Shown here: piece after piece, positions 34,979 through 41,207 of the stretch
How the letters are laid out: each line of letters begins with the position of its first letter
Numbering within the stretch: the stretch's first letter is position 1
Assembly (NCBI GenBank): GCA_949299455.1
Contig: CASGAN010000014.1
Location: 1-41,207, forward strand
Reading direction: 5' to 3'
DNA length: 41,207 bases
DNA from: an uncultured Oscillospiraceae bacterium
Lineage (GTDB): Bacteria; Bacillota; Clostridia; Oscillospirales; Ruminococcaceae
The notes under the pieces: generated by a model
Databases searched by the model: none
What the model was told of the DNA's origin: nothing
Seen by the model: only the letters and a program-made list of their open reading frames with translations
Program-made: the position numbers and the translations under genes

Positions 34979-35598
34979 ACGTGTATTCGCTGGCAGTCGG
35001 CATCTTTCAGACGAACTGCTATATCATTGAAACCGAACAGAAAAATGCGATTGTGATTGATGCCGGTGCAGAGCCGCAGAAAATCCTCTCGCTTTTAAAT
35101 GAGCATGGACTGACTGCAAAGATTTTGCTGTTTACGCACGGCCATTTTGACCATATCGGTGCGGCGAGCGTATTGAAAGCACAAACCGGCGCGCAGACTG
35201 TTGTGCCTGCGCTTGATAAGGATCGCTTTTTAGCGCCGTGGGATCTCGACGGTGCATTCTTCCCAAGCTTTGCAGGATATGAAGGCCAAATGCCCGACCG
35301 GCTGATTGCAGACGGTGACACGATTTCGCTCGATGAGGTGACCCTCACCGCGATGGCAACGCCGGGACATACGCCCGGTTCCATGGTGTTCTGTACAGAG
35401 GACGTCGTGTTCACAGGCGATACACTGTTTATGGGCAGTGTGGGCAGAACCGATCTGCCGGGCGGCGATACGAAAACACTCATGCAGTCGCTTTTAAAAT
35501 TTGACAGGATGGAGGATCAGATACGGATTTTGTCAGGCCACGGCGGGGAAACCGTTCTCGCATTTGAGCGGCGAACCAATCCGTATCTGCAAAGATAA
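34975..35598 (+). CDS. Metallo-beta-lactamase-fold hydrolase (glyoxalase II-like)
   Basis: The 207-residue protein has the H55-x-H57-x-D59-H60 signature (THGHFDHIGA), the later ligands in GHTPGSM and FTGDTLF, and GHGGET near the end. It resembles the short YqgX/GloB-like hydrolases that cleave thioesters such as S-lactoylglutathione analogues. The substrate is not certain from sequence. It overlaps dtd by 4 nt and hemZ by 1 nt, so it is part of a tightly coupled operon. Confidence 0.9.
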   Translation: MNVYSLAVGIFQTNCYIIETEQKNAIVIDAGAEPQKILSLLNEHGLTAKILLFTHGHFDHIGAASVLKAQTGAQTVVPALDKDRFLAPWDLDGAFFPSFAGYEGQMPDRLIADGDTISLDEVTLTAMATPGHTPGSMVFCTEDVVFTGDTLFMGSVGRTDLPGGDTKTLMQSLLKFDRMEDQIRILSGHGGETVLAFERRTNPYLQR

Positions 35599-37127
35599 TG
35601 ACCATATATTTTAACGGACAGCAATTCAAATATGAATTAGAGGGCATCTGCAAGCTGTTTTTTCCGGTGGTGCGCTTTGAGCATCGCTTTGAGGAACCGG
35701 TGGCAAGTGAGGAACATGACTATGTGCTGACCTGCCGCGATGTCCAGGGAGAAAACACGCACCTTTCGGTGATCGTTTGCTTAGACGGCGAGAAGACAGC
35801 GCGTGAAGAAACGATCGCGCCGGAGATTTCGTTTGGTTCTCTTCGGGAATACGATCAGGAATGCGAGCGGGTGCTGTGCGTCATGCTCTACCGGATTTTG
35901 GAAGAGCGCATCGGCGTTTCGCCGCGGTGGGGTATTTTGACCGGTGTACGCCCGGTGAATATCATTCAGCGCGAACGCAAAGCCGGAAAGCCGGACGAAG
36001 AGATTCGTGCAGGACTGCACGACCGCTTTCTTGTATCGGACGAAAAGCTTGACCTCGCGTTTTTGACGGCTGACACACAGGAGCCGATGCTCAAAGAGTT
36101 AAAACCGGATTCGTTTTCGCTGTATATCGCGATTCCGTTTTGTGTGAGCCGGTGCAGCTATTGCTCGTTTGTGTCCCACGCGATCACAAGCCGAAAAGCA
36201 ACCGATAAAATCGACGAATATGTCACATTGCTGTGCCGCGAAATCGAAAAGACGGCACAGGTCGCAAAAGATGAGCATTTATCGCTTGACACGATTTATG
36301 TCGGCGGCGGTACACCGACCGCATTGTCGGCAGAGCAGTTAAAACGCGTGCTTGATGCAGTGGCGGCGCATTTTGACGTACCGCATGTGCGGGAATATAC
36401 CGTTGAGGCCGGACGCGCAGACACGATTACGCGCGAAAAGCTCATGGTGATCAAAGAAGCGGGCGCCACCCGGGTAAGCATCAATCCGCAGACGTTCGAG
36501 GATGCGGTTTTGCAGAAAATCGGCCGTAAACACACTGCGCAGGACGTCGTTGACAGCTACGAACTTGCAAAAGAATGTGGTTTTACCATGATCAACATGG
36601 ATTTGATCGCCGGACTGCCGGGCGATACATATGAGGGATTCTGCCGGTCGCTTGACCGGGCGGTTTCGCTCGATCCGGCAAATATTACGGTGCATACACT
36701 GTCGATTAAACGCAGTGCAGATCTGTTTTTTGAAACGTCGATGCGCGATTACGTCAAATCCGACATGACGGGCAGAATGACGGCATATGCGCAGCAAACA
36801 CTCATAAACGCCGGCTATTTTCCATATTATCTATACCGGCAGAAAAATACAGTCGGCAACCTTGAAAATGTGGGCTATGCGAAAAAACACACCGAGAGTC
36901 TGTATAACATCTATATCATGGATGAGATTCAGACGATTCTCGCCTGCGGTGCGGGCGGCGTGACAAAGCTCGTGGGACTTGGAACCGAGCCGATTTCCCG
37001 CATTTTCAACTACAAATATCATTTTGAATACATCGATCGGTTTGAAGAAATTCTCTCAAGAAAGGATCGTATTTATGACATTTGCAGGGAAGGACGAGAA
37101 CAACAAGGTAAGCGTCAGCTGGATTAA
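35598..37127 (+). CDS. hemZ: Oxygen-independent coproporphyrinogen III oxidase-like protein HemZ
   Basis: The 509-residue radical-SAM protein has a HemZ-specific N-terminal region (about 1-165), cluster motif C182-x3-C186-x2-C189 (IPFCVSRCSYCSF), the YVGGGTPTAL strand, VEAGRADTIT and the GLPGDTYEGF motif. Related enzymes decarboxylate coproporphyrinogen III, but HemZ homologues also occur in bacteria lacking a heme pathway, and no other hem gene is present here, so the reaction is uncertain. Its start overlaps the previous stop (TAATG). The last 53 nt overlap the next gene. Confidence 0.9.
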   Translation: MTIYFNGQQFKYELEGICKLFFPVVRFEHRFEEPVASEEHDYVLTCRDVQGENTHLSVIVCLDGEKTAREETIAPEISFGSLREYDQECERVLCVMLYRILEERIGVSPRWGILTGVRPVNIIQRERKAGKPDEEIRAGLHDRFLVSDEKLDLAFLTADTQEPMLKELKPDSFSLYIAIPFCVSRCSYCSFVSHAITSRKATDKIDEYVTLLCREIEKTAQVAKDEHLSLDTIYVGGGTPTALSAEQLKRVLDAVAAHFDVPHVREYTVEAGRADTITREKLMVIKEAGATRVSINPQTFEDAVLQKIGRKHTAQDVVDSYELAKECGFTMINMDLIAGLPGDTYEGFCRSLDRAVSLDPANITVHTLSIKRSADLFFETSMRDYVKSDMTGRMTAYAQQTLINAGYFPYYLYRQKNTVGNLENVGYAKKHTESLYNIYIMDEIQTILACGAGGVTKLVGLGTEPISRIFNYKYHFEYIDRFEEILSRKDRIYDICREGREQQGKRQLD

Positions 37128-38016
37128 CGGCATGGTGCTTTATCATCCGCAGAAGCTTGTGGAGTGGTCAGAGCGGATGTATGAGGATCAGCTTTTGGAA
37201 ACAGCGCAGAATATCGCAAAACGGCGCGAGGAGTGCTCGATTTTGCTTCTGTCAGGGCCGTCTGCTTCGTCAAAGACAACGACGGCAGGAAAAATTTCTG
37301 CTTACTTAGAAGCGGAAGGCGTGCGTTCTGCGGTGATCTCTCTCGATGATTTTTTTGTGGATCGTGATAAACTGCCGCGCTTGCCAAACGGCAAAACGGA
37401 TTTTGAATCGATTCATACACTCGATCACGAGGAACTTTCCCGGTGTTTTGATACGCTGTTGAAAAACGGCAGAGCCGATTTTCCGATGTTCGATTTTACC
37501 ACCGGCAAGCGTTCGCCTGTACGCCGTGAGATCACGGTCGATCACGACTCGATTCTGGTGGTCGAGGGAATCCATGCGCTAAATCCTGAAATTACAGCGC
37601 AGCACGACAAAAACAGCTTTTTAAAGCTTTATATCAGCCCGAATTCCGACTATGTGCTCGACGATCAGCGTGTGCTCACCGCACGCGAAATCCGCCTGAT
37701 TCGACGGATTGTGCGCGATCATTTTCATCGGAACAATCCGGTGGACGGTACCATGCGGATGTGGGTGGAGGTTGTGCGCAGCGAGATTGCAAACATTATC
37801 CCATATAAAAAAGAAGCGGATTTTATTGTGGATTCAACGATTTTGTATGAGCCGGCAATCTGGACGCACTATCTTTCGTCGGTGCTTTCAGCGGATGAAG
37901 TAAGTGCACAGTACCGTGCAAAAATTATGCGGCTACGCGAGGGCCTTTCCATGTTTGTGCCGCTTTCCGAGAGCTATCTGCCGGAAAAGACGGTGCTTCG
38001 TGAATTTTTGGCGTGA
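37075..38016 (+). CDS. Uridine kinase/phosphoribulokinase-like NTPase
   Basis: This 313-residue P-loop kinase-like protein resembles the uridine kinase family: LDDFFVDRDKLPRLPNGKTDFES (walker B/DDFY-like region), FDFTTGKR and the VVEGIHALNPE strand are all visible. The P-loop reads GPSASSKT (residues 61-68), where the usual Gly before Lys is Ser66. Clostridial relatives often have an N-terminal TGS domain; here only about 60 residues precede the loop. The ATG at 37075 follows AAAGGAT (37061-37067) and lies 53 nt inside hemZ. Substrate unknown. Confidence 0.85.
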   Translation: MTFAGKDENNKVSVSWINGMVLYHPQKLVEWSERMYEDQLLETAQNIAKRREECSILLLSGPSASSKTTTAGKISAYLEAEGVRSAVISLDDFFVDRDKLPRLPNGKTDFESIHTLDHEELSRCFDTLLKNGRADFPMFDFTTGKRSPVRREITVDHDSILVVEGIHALNPEITAQHDKNSFLKLYISPNSDYVLDDQRVLTAREIRLIRRIVRDHFHRNNPVDGTMRMWVEVVRSEIANIIPYKKEADFIVDSTILYEPAIWTHYLSSVLSADEVSAQYRAKIMRLREGLSMFVPLSESYLPEKTVLREFLA

Positions 38017-38018
38017 CG

Positions 38019-38047
38019 TTGTATTTTAACATAAAAGCGTATATAAT
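38019..38047 (+). promoter_or_regulatory. SigA-type promoter of the zinc-ribbon gene
   Basis: TTGTAT (38019-38024), a 17-bp spacer and TATAAT (38042-38047). It begins 3 nt after the upstream stop codon. Confidence 0.8.
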
Positions 38048-38086
38048 AAACAAAAAGTGTACCCATGTAAAAGGAGGATGAGCGGT

Positions 38087-38551
38087 ATGGCATCAATCAA
38101 TGTGGATGAATGGATGGAAAAACTGCGCTTCATTGCAGATGCGGCAGGGAAGAAAACCGGCGAGATGGTGGAACTGTCGAAATATAAAATGGAAACGGTT
38201 CGGATTTCCGGTGAGATCAAACGACTGCATGAAAAGCTCGGTATGGAGATGTATAGTCTTATAAAAACGAACCAGAGTAATTCTGAGGCTGTGGAAACAT
38301 TGACGCAGCAGATCGATGCACAGTTTGCACGGCTGGATGAAATCGAGCGCACAATGGTCGCGATGCAGAACAAACAGCTGTGCGAGCACTGCGGCGCAGT
38401 CAATCCGAAAGATGCGGTGTATTGCTTAAAATGCGGCGAAAAGCTTTGTGCCGAAGCGCCGGATGCAGATTGCTGCTGCGAAAGTGCGGAAGATTCCTGC
38501 TGCTCTACAGGAACTTGCGGCTGCTGTGAAGAAGAAAATACAGCGGAATAA
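38087..38551 (+). CDS. Coiled-coil zinc-ribbon protein with Cys-rich tail
   Basis: The 154-residue protein has a charged helical or coiled-coil N-terminal half (about 1-95) and then a zinc ribbon C-x2-C...C-x2-C (CEHCGAVNPKDAVYCLKCGEK is a typical zinc_ribbon_2). The final stretch holds many more Cys (DCCCES, DSCCSTGTCGCC), 13 in the last 54 residues. No signal peptide is seen. The function is unknown; metal binding or trafficking is plausible. The ATG at 38087 has AAGGAGG 9 nt upstream. The gene has its own promoter and is followed by the metK riboswitch promoter. Confidence 0.72.
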   Translation: MASINVDEWMEKLRFIADAAGKKTGEMVELSKYKMETVRISGEIKRLHEKLGMEMYSLIKTNQSNSEAVETLTQQIDAQFARLDEIERTMVAMQNKQLCEHCGAVNPKDAVYCLKCGEKLCAEAPDADCCCESAEDSCCSTGTCGCCEEENTAE

Positions 38552-38559
38552 ATTTTCTC

Positions 38560-38588
38560 TTGACAACAAACGTTCGTTACCGTATAAT
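38560..38588 (+). promoter_or_regulatory. Consensus SigA promoter of the metK leader
   Basis: TTGACA (38560-38565), a 17-bp spacer and TATAAT (38583-38588): a perfect match to consensus. Transcription should start near 38595, about 15 nt before the riboswitch. Confidence 0.93.
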
Positions 38589-38608
38589 ATACCATTGTAA
38601 ATTGAATA

Positions 38609-38757
38609 CCTTATCGAGAGTGATGGAGGGACTGGCCCGACGAAATCCGGCAACCTACTGATGTAAGGTGCTAAATCCAGAGGAACGATCCGAAGATGAG
38701 GTTTTGACCCAACAAGGTGAAACAAGACGCTCAGGATGTTCCTGAGCGTTTTTCTTT
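38609..38757 (+). promoter_or_regulatory. SAM-I (S-box) riboswitch with terminator, controlling metK
   Basis: The aptamer (38609-38701) has the S-box signatures: P1 CCTTATC (38609-38615) pairing with GATGAGG (38695-38701), the GATGGAGGGACTGGCCC core, CCGGCAACC and GGTGCTAAATCC. The terminator stem ACGCTCAGGA/TCCTGAGCGT (38727-38736 with 38740-38749) is followed by a T run. An alternative pairing joins GGAACGATCC (38682-38691) to GGATGTTCC (38734-38742), with one bulged base. It uses part of the aptamer and the terminator arm, so it is a clear antiterminator. High SAM should favour termination. Confidence 0.96.
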
Positions 38758-38792
38758 GGGCTCGACAAGGAAATGATGAAAGGAGCTTTTTT

Positions 38793-39974
38793 ATGGCAAG
38801 ACATTTTTTCACATCTGAAAGTGTGACAGAGGGACATCCGGACAAGATCTGCGATCAGGTGTCTGACGCAATCTTAGACGAGATTTTAAAACATGACCCG
38901 CAGGCGCGTGTTGCATGCGAAACTACCACCACTACCGGTATGATTATGGTGATGGGTGAAATTACAACCGACACCTATGTCGACATTGCGCAGATCGCGC
39001 GTGATACCGTCGAGGAAATCGGCTATAACCGTGCAAAATTCGGCTTTGACGCAACCACATGCGGCGTGCTGACTGCGATTCATGCACAGTCGCCGGATAT
39101 CGCAATGGGCGTAGACAAAGCACTCGAGCAGAAAACCGGTTCGAGCGAGGACAATGACCAGACCGGTGCAGGTGATCAGGGCATGATGTTCGGCTACGCA
39201 TGCGACGAAACACCGGAATTGATGCCGCTGCCGATCAGCCTGGCACATAAACTGGCAATGCGTTTGACAGAGGTGCGCAAAAACGGCACATTGTCGTACT
39301 TGCGTCCGGACGGAAAAACACAGGTCACCATCGAATATGAAGAGGACAAGCCGGTTCGTGTGGATACCATCGTCATCTCCACACAGCATGATCCGGATGT
39401 CACACTCGAAACCATCCGTAAAGATCTCATCGAACACGTTGTACGCCCGGTTGTTGACGGTGCGTTGATCGATGAAAATACAAAATACTTAATTAACCCG
39501 ACCGGCCGTTTTGTCATCGGCGGACCGGCAGGCGACTCCGGCTTGACCGGCAGAAAAATCATCGTCGACACCTACGGCGGCTATGCACGTCACGGCGGCG
39601 GTGCATTCTCCGGAAAAGACCCGACAAAAGTGGACAGAAGTGCGGCATATGCAGCACGCTGGGTAGCGAAAAACGTTGTTGCAGCAGGTCTTGCAAAAAA
39701 ATGTGAGGTTGAGCTTGCATATGCAATCGGCGTGGCAAAACCGGTGTCGATTCTCGTGGATACCTTCGGTACAGGTGCTTATTCCGATGAAAAAATCGCC
39801 GAAGCTGTCGGCAAAGTGTTCGACCTGCGTCCGGCAAGCATCATCCGCACGCTTGATTTGCGCCGTCCGATTTACAAACAGGTGGCAGCATACGGTCATG
39901 TGGGCCGCGAAGATCTCGACCTGCCGTGGGAAAAACGCAACCGTGTGGATGAACTGCGCGCTTGCTTTGCATAA
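38793..39974 (+). CDS. metK: S-adenosylmethionine synthase
   Basis: It joins methionine and ATP to make SAM, so the upstream SAM riboswitch gives feedback control. The 393 residues show [18 protein letters not shown] at the N-terminus, the ATP motif [12 protein letters not shown] and the P-loop-like [16 protein letters not shown], then VAYGHVGR-like [10 protein letters not shown] near the end. All are standard MetK signatures. The ATG at 38793 has AAAGGAG 7 nt upstream; an in-frame extension would start inside the riboswitch terminator. Confidence 0.98.
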   Translation: MARHFFTSESVTEGHPDKICDQVSDAILDEILKHDPQARVACETTTTTGMIMVMGEITTDTYVDIAQIARDTVEEIGYNRAKFGFDATTCGVLTAIHAQSPDIAMGVDKALEQKTGSSEDNDQTGAGDQGMMFGYACDETPELMPLPISLAHKLAMRLTEVRKNGTLSYLRPDGKTQVTIEYEEDKPVRVDTIVISTQHDPDVTLETIRKDLIEHVVRPVVDGALIDENTKYLINPTGRFVIGGPAGDSGLTGRKIIVDTYGGYARHGGGAFSGKDPTKVDRSAAYAARWVAKNVVAAGLAKKCEVELAYAIGVAKPVSILVDTFGTGAYSDEKIAEAVGKVFDLRPASIIRTLDLRRPIYKQVAAYGHVGREDLDLPWEKRNRVDELRACFA

Positions 39975-40034
39975 TTTCACTGATTACCTGCGTGTAAAAA
40001 CGCACAGAACCGGTTTCTGTAAGGGGGAAAAGCG

Positions 40035-41072
40035 GTGAAAAAGCCAGCGAAAAAAAGGCACAAGACAAAACTGCGTCCATGGGTGAAGTTTTCGATTTTC
40101 GGTATCTTACTGCTCATACTGTTTGCTGTTTTGGGCTATGTGATGAGCATTTTGACAGAATATCAGCACAATGAGCTGGATAAGAGCAACCTTGGAATTC
40201 AGGAAGGCGTCAAAGACGACGGTGCAAGCGATATTGTGAATATCGCGTTGTTCGGCGTGGACCGGCGCGGCGATGAAAAACAGGTGCACTCCGATTCCAT
40301 TATGATTTTGTCAGTGGATAAAAAGCACAATAAAATCAAACTCAGCTCGCTGATGCGGGATATGTATGTGAAAATCGAGGGTCATGGACAAACCAAGCTG
40401 ACACAGGCGTATTTTTATGGCGGACCGCAGCTTGCTGTCAAAACGATCAATGAGAACTTCGGTACGAATATCACCGAATATGCAACGATCAATTTTGACG
40501 GAATGGCACAGATTGTCGATGCGGTAGGAGGCGTACCGATCGAGGTTTCAGAGAAAGAGCGTCTTGCCGCAAACGAAAATATCGAAGAGCAGGCGATTGT
40601 CGCCGGTTTAGGGGAGGACTATATCCAAAAAGCCGGGATGCAAACGCTTAACGGAACACAGGCGGTCGCATATGCGCGTATCCGCAAGGTGGGAAATGCG
40701 GATTTTGACCGTACAGAGCGTCAGCGTATCGTGATGCGTGCACTGTTTGAAAGGGCGCTTGCGATGAACCCGGTTTCCTATCCTGAATTTGCACGAAAGA
40801 CGCTTCCGTATGTGGAGACGTCCGTGGATATCGGGGAGGTACTGTCGCTTTGTGGCATCATGCTGCGCGATGTTTCCATGGAAGAGATGCGCATTCCGCT
40901 CAACCGCCATTTGATTGGCAAGGGAACGATTTATGATACACTCGGACAGCAGTGTCTGCATGTGGATTTGCAGAGCGCTTCCGATGCGTGGCGGGCGTTT
41001 GTTTATGATGATGTAAGCCCTGAGACACTTGCACAATCGGATGTGTCCGTGCCTGTATCGAAACAAGAATAA
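40035..41072 (+). CDS. LytR-CpsA-Psr (LCP) family cell wall glycopolymer transferase
   Basis: LCP enzymes attach wall teichoic acids or polysaccharides to peptidoglycan outside the membrane. The 345-residue protein has a basic cytoplasmic tail, a single TM (about 16-38) and the LCP domain with conserved FGVDRRG, SDSIMIL, SLMRDMYV, TQAYFYGGP and the late ARIRKVGNADFDRTERQR that carries phosphate-binding Arg residues. It starts at GTG with AAGGGGG 7 nt upstream. No terminator separates it from metK, so read-through is possible, but it may have its own promoter. Confidence 0.9.
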   Translation: MKKPAKKRHKTKLRPWVKFSIFGILLLILFAVLGYVMSILTEYQHNELDKSNLGIQEGVKDDGASDIVNIALFGVDRRGDEKQVHSDSIMILSVDKKHNKIKLSSLMRDMYVKIEGHGQTKLTQAYFYGGPQLAVKTINENFGTNITEYATINFDGMAQIVDAVGGVPIEVSEKERLAANENIEEQAIVAGLGEDYIQKAGMQTLNGTQAVAYARIRKVGNADFDRTERQRIVMRALFERALAMNPVSYPEFARKTLPYVETSVDIGEVLSLCGIMLRDVSMEEMRIPLNRHLIGKGTIYDTLGQQCLHVDLQSASDAWRAFVYDDVSPETLAQSDVSVPVSKQE

Positions 41073-41082
41073 GAGAATGTGA

Positions 41083-41119
41083 GAACCACTGTATGCGGTG
41101 CATGCAGTGGTTCTTTTTG
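41083..41119 (+). terminator. Terminator after the LCP gene
   Basis: A 14-bp stem (41083-41096 with 41100-41113, one G-U pair) with loop GGT is followed by TTTTTG. Confidence 0.9.
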
Positions 41120-41128
41120 TATAACGAA

Positions 41129-41151
41129 AACCACTCGCTAGGCGAGTGGTT
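41129..41151. repeat. Second inverted repeat near the window end
   Basis: A perfect 10-bp stem AACCACTCGC/GCGAGTGGTT (41129-41138 with 41142-41151) has loop TAG. On the minus strand it is followed by TTTTCGTT, which fits a terminator for a convergent gene beyond the window. A 10-bp hairpin with a 3-nt loop beside an AT-rich end could alternatively be a terminal hairpin of an IS200/IS605-type element. It shares the AACCACT arm with the preceding terminator. The remaining 56 bases carry no clear gene. Confidence 0.6.
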
Positions 41152-41207
41152 CAAAAAAAGGCTTATGGCGATGATGTAGAAAGAAAAACTCCTTTTGTTG
41201 TAGAATA

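Noticed and set aside
38736-38792. Upstream extension of metK by 19 codons
   Set aside because: It begins inside the riboswitch terminator stem, and AAAGGAG is correctly placed for the ATG at 38793.
39990-40021. Hairpins between metK and the LCP gene as a terminator
   Set aside because: Two short 5-6 bp inverted repeats are present, but no T run follows.
1-41207. CRISPR arrays, tRNA or rRNA genes, prophage or conjugation genes
   Set aside because: No regularly spaced repeats, cloverleaf sequences with TTCRANY-type arms, rRNA segments or phage-type genes were recognised while reading the window.

Overview
The window carries a dense set of mostly plus-strand housekeeping genes from a low-to-moderate-GC Gram-positive bacterium. 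The most likely source is a spore-forming member of Clostridia of the Oscillospiraceae/Ruminococcaceae type. Three things point there: RemA, the PrpC/PrkC(PASTA) pair and a single-chain PurL-PurQ; SpoVM, HemZ and an S-box riboswitch; and AGGAGG-type ribosome binding sites with frequent GTG/TTG starts. This taxonomic call is an inference from gene content. No phage, plasmid, CRISPR, tRNA or rRNA was seen, and no intergenic gap exceeds about 245 nt.

Layout. (1) 1-600: the 3' end of an HPr-type gene, then a convergent Crh-like HPr paralogue without the phosphorylatable His. (2) 600-5800: mtaB and a single-chain FGAM synthase. (3) 5.8-8.2 kb: a VTT/TVP38 membrane protein, a TrmN6-like methyltransferase and rsmI. 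(4) 8.2-11.3 kb: an OmpR-type response regulator, its histidine kinase and an overlapping nucleotidyltransferase. (5) 11.3-16.3 kb: rpmE, a YigZ/IMPACT protein, dgt, dnaG and sigA. (6) 16.3-16.8 kb: an Rrf2-type regulator with its own consensus promoter. (7) 16.9-30.1 kb: yicC-remA-gmk-rpoZ-priA-def-fmt-yugP-rsmB-rlmN-prpC-prkC-rsgA-small membrane ORF-spoVM. This has the gene order of the Bacillus subtilis yloC-spoVM region, but coaBC, rpe and thiN are absent and a YugP-type protease is inserted. (8) 30.1-38.0 kb: recJ-relA-dtd-MBL hydrolase-hemZ-uridine-kinase-like protein. (9) 38.0-41.1 kb: a Cys-rich zinc-ribbon protein, a SAM-I riboswitch controlling metK, and a LytR-CpsA-Psr protein.

Together the genes cover translation quality and tRNA/rRNA modification (MtaB, RsmI, RsmB, RlmN, Dtd, Def, Fmt, RsgA), replication and repair (DnaG, PriA, RecJ, Dgt), transcription (SigA, omega), and signalling (PrkC/PrpC, Rel, a two-component system, Rrf2, Crh-like HPr). 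The clearest finding is a 27-codon spoVM gene. Regulatory structure readable directly from the sequence includes an S-box with mutually exclusive terminator and antiterminator, near-perfect SigA promoters, a palindrome over the Rrf2 -10 box, and a small hairpin overlapping the dnaG stop codon just before sigA. I found no strong evidence of a wholly undescribed multi-gene system. The least explained items are the small membrane ORF before spoVM, the Cys-rich zinc-ribbon protein, the nucleotidyltransferase coupled to the histidine kinase, and the hairpins at the right edge.
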